Translations under genes and position numbers: made by a program
The notes under the pieces: generated by a model
The model's database searches: none
What the model saw: only the letters and a program-made list of their open reading frames with translations
Told to the model about the DNA's origin: nothing
Shown: positions 61,498 to 64,000 of the stretch, in pieces
Position numbering within the stretch: the stretch's first letter is position 1
Layout of the letters: every line of letters begins with the position of its first letter
NCBI GenBank assembly: GCA_045132055.1
Contig: JBGURP010000027.1
Coordinates: 1 to 64,000, forward strand
Direction: 5' to 3'
Length of the DNA: 64,000 nt
Source: F23-D06 sp045132055
GTDB lineage: Bacteria; Bacteroidota; Bacteroidia; Bacteroidales; WCHB1-69

Positions 61498-61505
61498 TAA
61501 TTTTG
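61498..61505 (+). promoter_or_regulatory. Bacteroidota -7 promoter box of the RloAB pair
   Basis: TAATTTTG, 24 bases upstream of the AAA ATPase ATG. Confidence 0.5.
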
Positions 61506-61529
61506 CGGCGGAATTAAAATGCTGTTATT

Positions 61530-62813
61530 ATGATAAGAGAATTTTGGGTCGAGAATTTTCTTTCGATAAAGGAACGCCAAACATTAAACTTCGAAACGAA
61601 ATCCAAGGAGGATGACTGGGCTTCTGTGGACATGGGTAATGAGAAACGGGTCAACAAGCTGGCCGTGATATATGGCGCCAATGCTTCTGGCAAATCAAAC
61701 ATGCTGCTGGCTATACAGAATATTTTTGAGATTTTATTTATCCCACATAGTAGAAAACAATCCACTGTTAAAACTAGGAGACCGTTTGCATTATGCCCTA
61801 ATAAACCAACACGGCTTTTTGTGTCATTTTATGCAAACCATATTAGGTATGACTATATGGTTTCATACATAAAAGACTACATAATGGACGAATTATTGGA
61901 ATGGTACCCTAATGGATCGAAATCGCTTTTTTACGAAAGACATTTTGTTTCACAAGAATCGCAGAGTGAAATTAAATTTGGCTCAAGTCTTAAAGTTTCA
62001 GCTAAGACAAAGGATAATTTTATACAAAACACCCTTAACAATCATTCTGTATTATCTGTTTTTGGCAAAATCTCTTTCAGCATTGATGCTAAACCAATAG
62101 CTGACCTTTATAATTGGATCGCTAATTATATGCATGAGGTAAACATTGAACATGATTCCCCTCAAAAGACGCTAAAATCCATTGAAAAAAACAACAAATC
62201 AAAGCAATTCTACATTCAAATGCTACAAAAGGCGGACTTTAATATTGTTGATTTTTATACAGAAACAGTAAGCGAAGAAATTCCGCAGATAGGTTTAACT
62301 GTCAATAATGAGACACTTTCTTTAGAAAACAAAATGGTTCCATTTGAGCGAACAAAAGTATATTTCATTTGTGAAGCGGGGAATGAAAAGTTTACATTAA
62401 GCTATGATGAACAGTCGGAAGGCACAAAGAAATTTTTGTCAAACTTGTCATCTTTGTATAAAGCGGTAACAGGCAACCATGTGTTTCTAATTGACGAAAT
62501 CGACTCAGAACTGCATGACGATTTGCTGCTCTATTTCCTCAACACATTCATCATGAATTCTAATGAGTCGCAGTTGATTTTCACCAGCCAGGAAACGTCC
62601 TTGTTGAACGAAGACCTGTTGAACACACATCGTGATTTTGTGTTCTTTGCGGAGAAGAACCGTGACGGGGCTTATTCCGAATACACACGTGCGGATGAAT
62701 ACGGGTTGCACAAGAATCTTTCTTTATACAAGTCATATCGGAACGGCCGGTTAGGAGCAGTTCCCCAATTGGGTTCACCTTTATTATATTTAGATAACGA
62801 TGAAGAAAATTAA
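61530..62813 (+). CDS. RloA/AbiLi-like AAA ATPase
   Basis: A 427-residue ATPase of the AAA_21/SMC-like type found in RloA and AbiLi proteins: start MIREFWVENFLSIKERQTLNF, Walker A GANASGKS at 49-56, signature-like SEGTKKFLSNL and Walker B HVFLIDEIDSELHDDL, then a switch region QLIFTSQETSLL. It is thought to sense phage infection and control the partner RloB. The pair overlaps by 14 bases. The DNA is clearly more AT-rich than the upstream housekeeping genes. Confidence 0.88.
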   Translation: MIREFWVENFLSIKERQTLNFETKSKEDDWASVDMGNEKRVNKLAVIYGANASGKSNMLLAIQNIFEILFIPHSRKQSTVKTRRPFALCPNKPTRLFVSFYANHIRYDYMVSYIKDYIMDELLEWYPNGSKSLFYERHFVSQESQSEIKFGSSLKVSAKTKDNFIQNTLNNHSVLSVFGKISFSIDAKPIADLYNWIANYMHEVNIEHDSPQKTLKSIEKNNKSKQFYIQMLQKADFNIVDFYTETVSEEIPQIGLTVNNETLSLENKMVPFERTKVYFICEAGNEKFTLSYDEQSEGTKKFLSNLSSLYKAVTGNHVFLIDEIDSELHDDLLLYFLNTFIMNSNESQLIFTSQETSLLNEDLLNTHRDFVFFAEKNRDGAYSEYTRADEYGLHKNLSLYKSYRNGRLGAVPQLGSPLLYLDNDEEN

Positions 62814-63411
62814 GGATTCTATTATAGTAATTGGTGAGGCAATTACGGAATACTACTATTTCAATTCTTTGAAAGATACATACCGGCAGCTCAACATAAG
62901 GCCTACCTATCCCAAACATTCTTCGGGACTGGATTATCTTAAACAAGAAATTGACAAAGCGATAGAAGCTGGCTATTCGCAGATTATTTGTGTGGTTGAC
63001 ATGGACAACAAAAAAGAGGGAAAAGAAAAGAGCGACTATGAACGCTTCAAAAAGCGGATGGTGGGCACTCACACGATAAGGAAGACGAAGCAGAAATATG
63101 AGATTCGTTTTATTGAGAATGAACGTTGTACCGAGATCTTTTTCTTGTTTTATTTTGCATATACATCTCGCTGTTTCCAAAACCAGCCTGAACTATTGAA
63201 AGAACTGAGCAATCATTGCGCTTATGAGAAAGCGGAAATCTTTTTCAAGAAGCACTCTCTTCATCAATATTTTGAGAAAGCAGGTGGGGATTTCATGCTT
63301 GCATTGCGCAACGCCGCTCAATCAATGAAAGAAAAAAAAGAAACGGAAAGGGATTACACTTACTCACAAATGGCAGATTTGTTTGAGGCGTTAGGAATTA
63401 GAGCAGAATAA
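62800..63411 (+). CDS. RloB/AbiLii-like partner protein
   Basis: A 203-residue RloB-domain protein. The start motif is IIVIGEAITEYYYFNSL, a form of the RloB EGxxTExxYF motif. Later it shows QIICVVDMDNKKEGKEKSDYERF and FIENERCTEIFFLFYFAYTSR, typical of the RloB fold with conserved acidic residues thought to be nuclease-like. It overlaps RloA by 14 bases. In AbiL/RloAB systems both genes are needed for phage defence; activity here is not shown. Confidence 0.87.
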   Translation: MKKIKDSIIVIGEAITEYYYFNSLKDTYRQLNIRPTYPKHSSGLDYLKQEIDKAIEAGYSQIICVVDMDNKKEGKEKSDYERFKKRMVGTHTIRKTKQKYEIRFIENERCTEIFFLFYFAYTSRCFQNQPELLKELSNHCAYEKAEIFFKKHSLHQYFEKAGGDFMLALRNAAQSMKEKKETERDYTYSQMADLFEALGIRAE

Positions 63412-63431
63412 ACAGGGATAAAACTGCATTT

Positions 63432-63650
63432 ATGTATGAACAATTGGGAGAAGAAGTCATGAGTAACCGCATTGGCGCCATCTCGGTAGAGTTGGCCAAG
63501 CGGCTCAATATCGAACCCGTGAAAGCGTTGCAACTATTCTACGAGAGCCAGACCTGCGACGACCTCCACGACAAATCCTCCGGCCTTTACCTTTACGGGG
63601 ATTTGTATGTGGCTGATGAGTTTATGAGGGAGAAGGGGGATGGGATGTAG
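63432..63650 (+). CDS. DUF3791-family small protein
   Basis: A 72-residue protein with the DUF3791 pattern (SVELAKRLNIEPVKALQLFYES followed by LHDKSSGLYLYGDLYVADEF, in parts). In other genomes DUF3791 proteins often sit next to a DUF3990 ADP-ribosyltransferase-like protein, which suggests a toxin-antitoxin role; no DUF3990 gene is seen here. The ATG at 63459, preceded by a GGGAGAAGAAG purine run, is an alternative start. It lies 21 bases after RloB. Confidence 0.75.
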   Translation: MYEQLGEEVMSNRIGAISVELAKRLNIEPVKALQLFYESQTCDDLHDKSSGLYLYGDLYVADEFMREKGDGM

Positions 63651-63687
63651 TAATTGAAACAGTTGTTTTTGTCCAACAGAAAAACAA

Positions 63688-64000
63688 CTATAGATTATCA
63701 CACATATCTATTAACTCAATAATTTTGTCCGATTTGTATAAAATGGACATTTGCTGATGTGTTACAATAGAGTTTTCTCCCATTTTTTTATACAAATTGA
63801 CAATTTTAGATTGAATACCTATTAAATACACTTGTCTAAAAAAGTCACTCGGTGCTGTGAGACCATTCCCAACCTTAAACCCTTTTTGACATGCAAAAAT
63901 AGGACTCCCAGACCCACCTTCTGTAGAATAACTTTCATACGCCATTGTATGGCCTATATACTTGTCATTAAATGAATAACAAAGGCGCGGGTCGCTTGAA
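63688..64000 (-). CDS. Trypsin-like serine peptidase, C-terminal part (5' end outside window)
   Basis: The minus-strand frame stays open to the right edge of the window, reading CYSFNDKYIGHTMAYESYSTEGG and then SGSPIFACQKGF. GGSGSP is the nucleophile-serine motif of trypsin-like peptidases (as in Bacteroidota trypsin-2 proteins), followed by the usual VYLIGIQSK strand. The His and Asp of the triad and the start lie beyond 64000. The first in-window ATG (63943-63945) is therefore internal. It converges on the DUF3791 gene. Peptidases of this type occur as effectors in some defence islands. Confidence 0.7.
   Translation of the reverse strand, partial: SSDPRLCYSFNDKYIGHTMAYESYSTEGGSGSPIFACQKGFKVGNGLTAPSDFFRQVYLIGIQSKIVNLYKKMGENSIVTHQQMSILYKSDKIIELIDMCDNL

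Overview
The window looks like a chromosome segment of an anaerobic, protein-secreting member of the Bacteroidales (Bacteroidota). The pointers are many intergenic TAnnTTTG -7 promoter boxes, at least four proteins with type IX secretion (T9SS) C-terminal sorting domains, families largely restricted to Bacteroidota (DUF3822, DUF4293, DUF4476, GIN-domain adhesins), a strictly anaerobic 2-oxoacid:ferredoxin oxidoreductase and a Na+-NQR complex. I cannot name the species. No rRNA, CRISPR array or intact insertion sequence was seen; there are two tRNAs (Ala-GGC, Val-TAC).

Layout. 1-8.3 kb: small membrane proteins, a flavodoxin-like lipoprotein with a large internal deletion, a ZIP metal transporter, a T9SS surface protein, an O-methyltransferase, and an operon behind a clear cobalamin riboswitch (CoA-transferase of the 4-hydroxybutyrate type, PQ-loop-like protein, MarC protein). 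8.3-19.4 kb: a secreted C10 peptidase divergent from a 3120-residue T9SS surface protein, which is followed by a lipoprotein that appears to share a module with it. 19.4-22.3 kb: four-gene 2-oxoacid:ferredoxin oxidoreductase operon. 22.4-27.9 kb: tRNAs and a housekeeping run (pth, rsmD, DUF3822, deoxynucleoside kinase, folK). 27.9-28.7 kb: an AT-rich gene-free stretch with repeats, then an XRE regulator. 29.4-38.4 kb: genes for the crotonyl-CoA to butyryl-CoA route (hbd, crt, orphan CoA-transferase B subunit, bcd, etfB, etfA), interrupted by a DUF4476 protein, an unusual sigma factor-membrane-WG-repeat fusion and a GIN-domain protein. 38.4-48 kb: LolD-like ATPase, lipoprotein, DUF4293, and the Na+-NQR genes, with nqrA split from nqrBCDEF by a CotH-kinase lipoprotein, a TIGR04076 protein and a structured intergenic region. 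48-61 kb: lamin-tail surface protein, asd, a nuclease-family protein, DPM1-like glycosyltransferase, tgt, a GT2 membrane glycosyltransferase overlapping an ECF sigma factor, acyl-CoA ligase, cysS and a YgiQ radical-SAM protein. 61-64 kb: an AT-rich accessory patch with a truncated Fic gene, a RloA/RloB (AbiL-like) pair, a DUF3791 protein and a partial trypsin-like peptidase.

How it fits together (inference): 2-oxoacid oxidation by the ferredoxin oxidoreductase, crotonyl-CoA reduction by Bcd/Etf and NADH oxidation by Na+-NQR together suggest an amino-acid or peptide fermenter able to make butyrate, with a vitamin-B12-sensed CoA-transferase possibly shifting acyl-CoA flux. Secreted peptidase and adhesin-like proteins would supply substrates and attachment.

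The most unusual observations are the B12 riboswitch on a CoA-transferase operon, the sigma-TM-WG fusion, a palindromic GTAGAGACG repeat family that has entered two reading frames, the shared module of the giant surface protein and its lipoprotein neighbour, and the defence-like patch at the right end.
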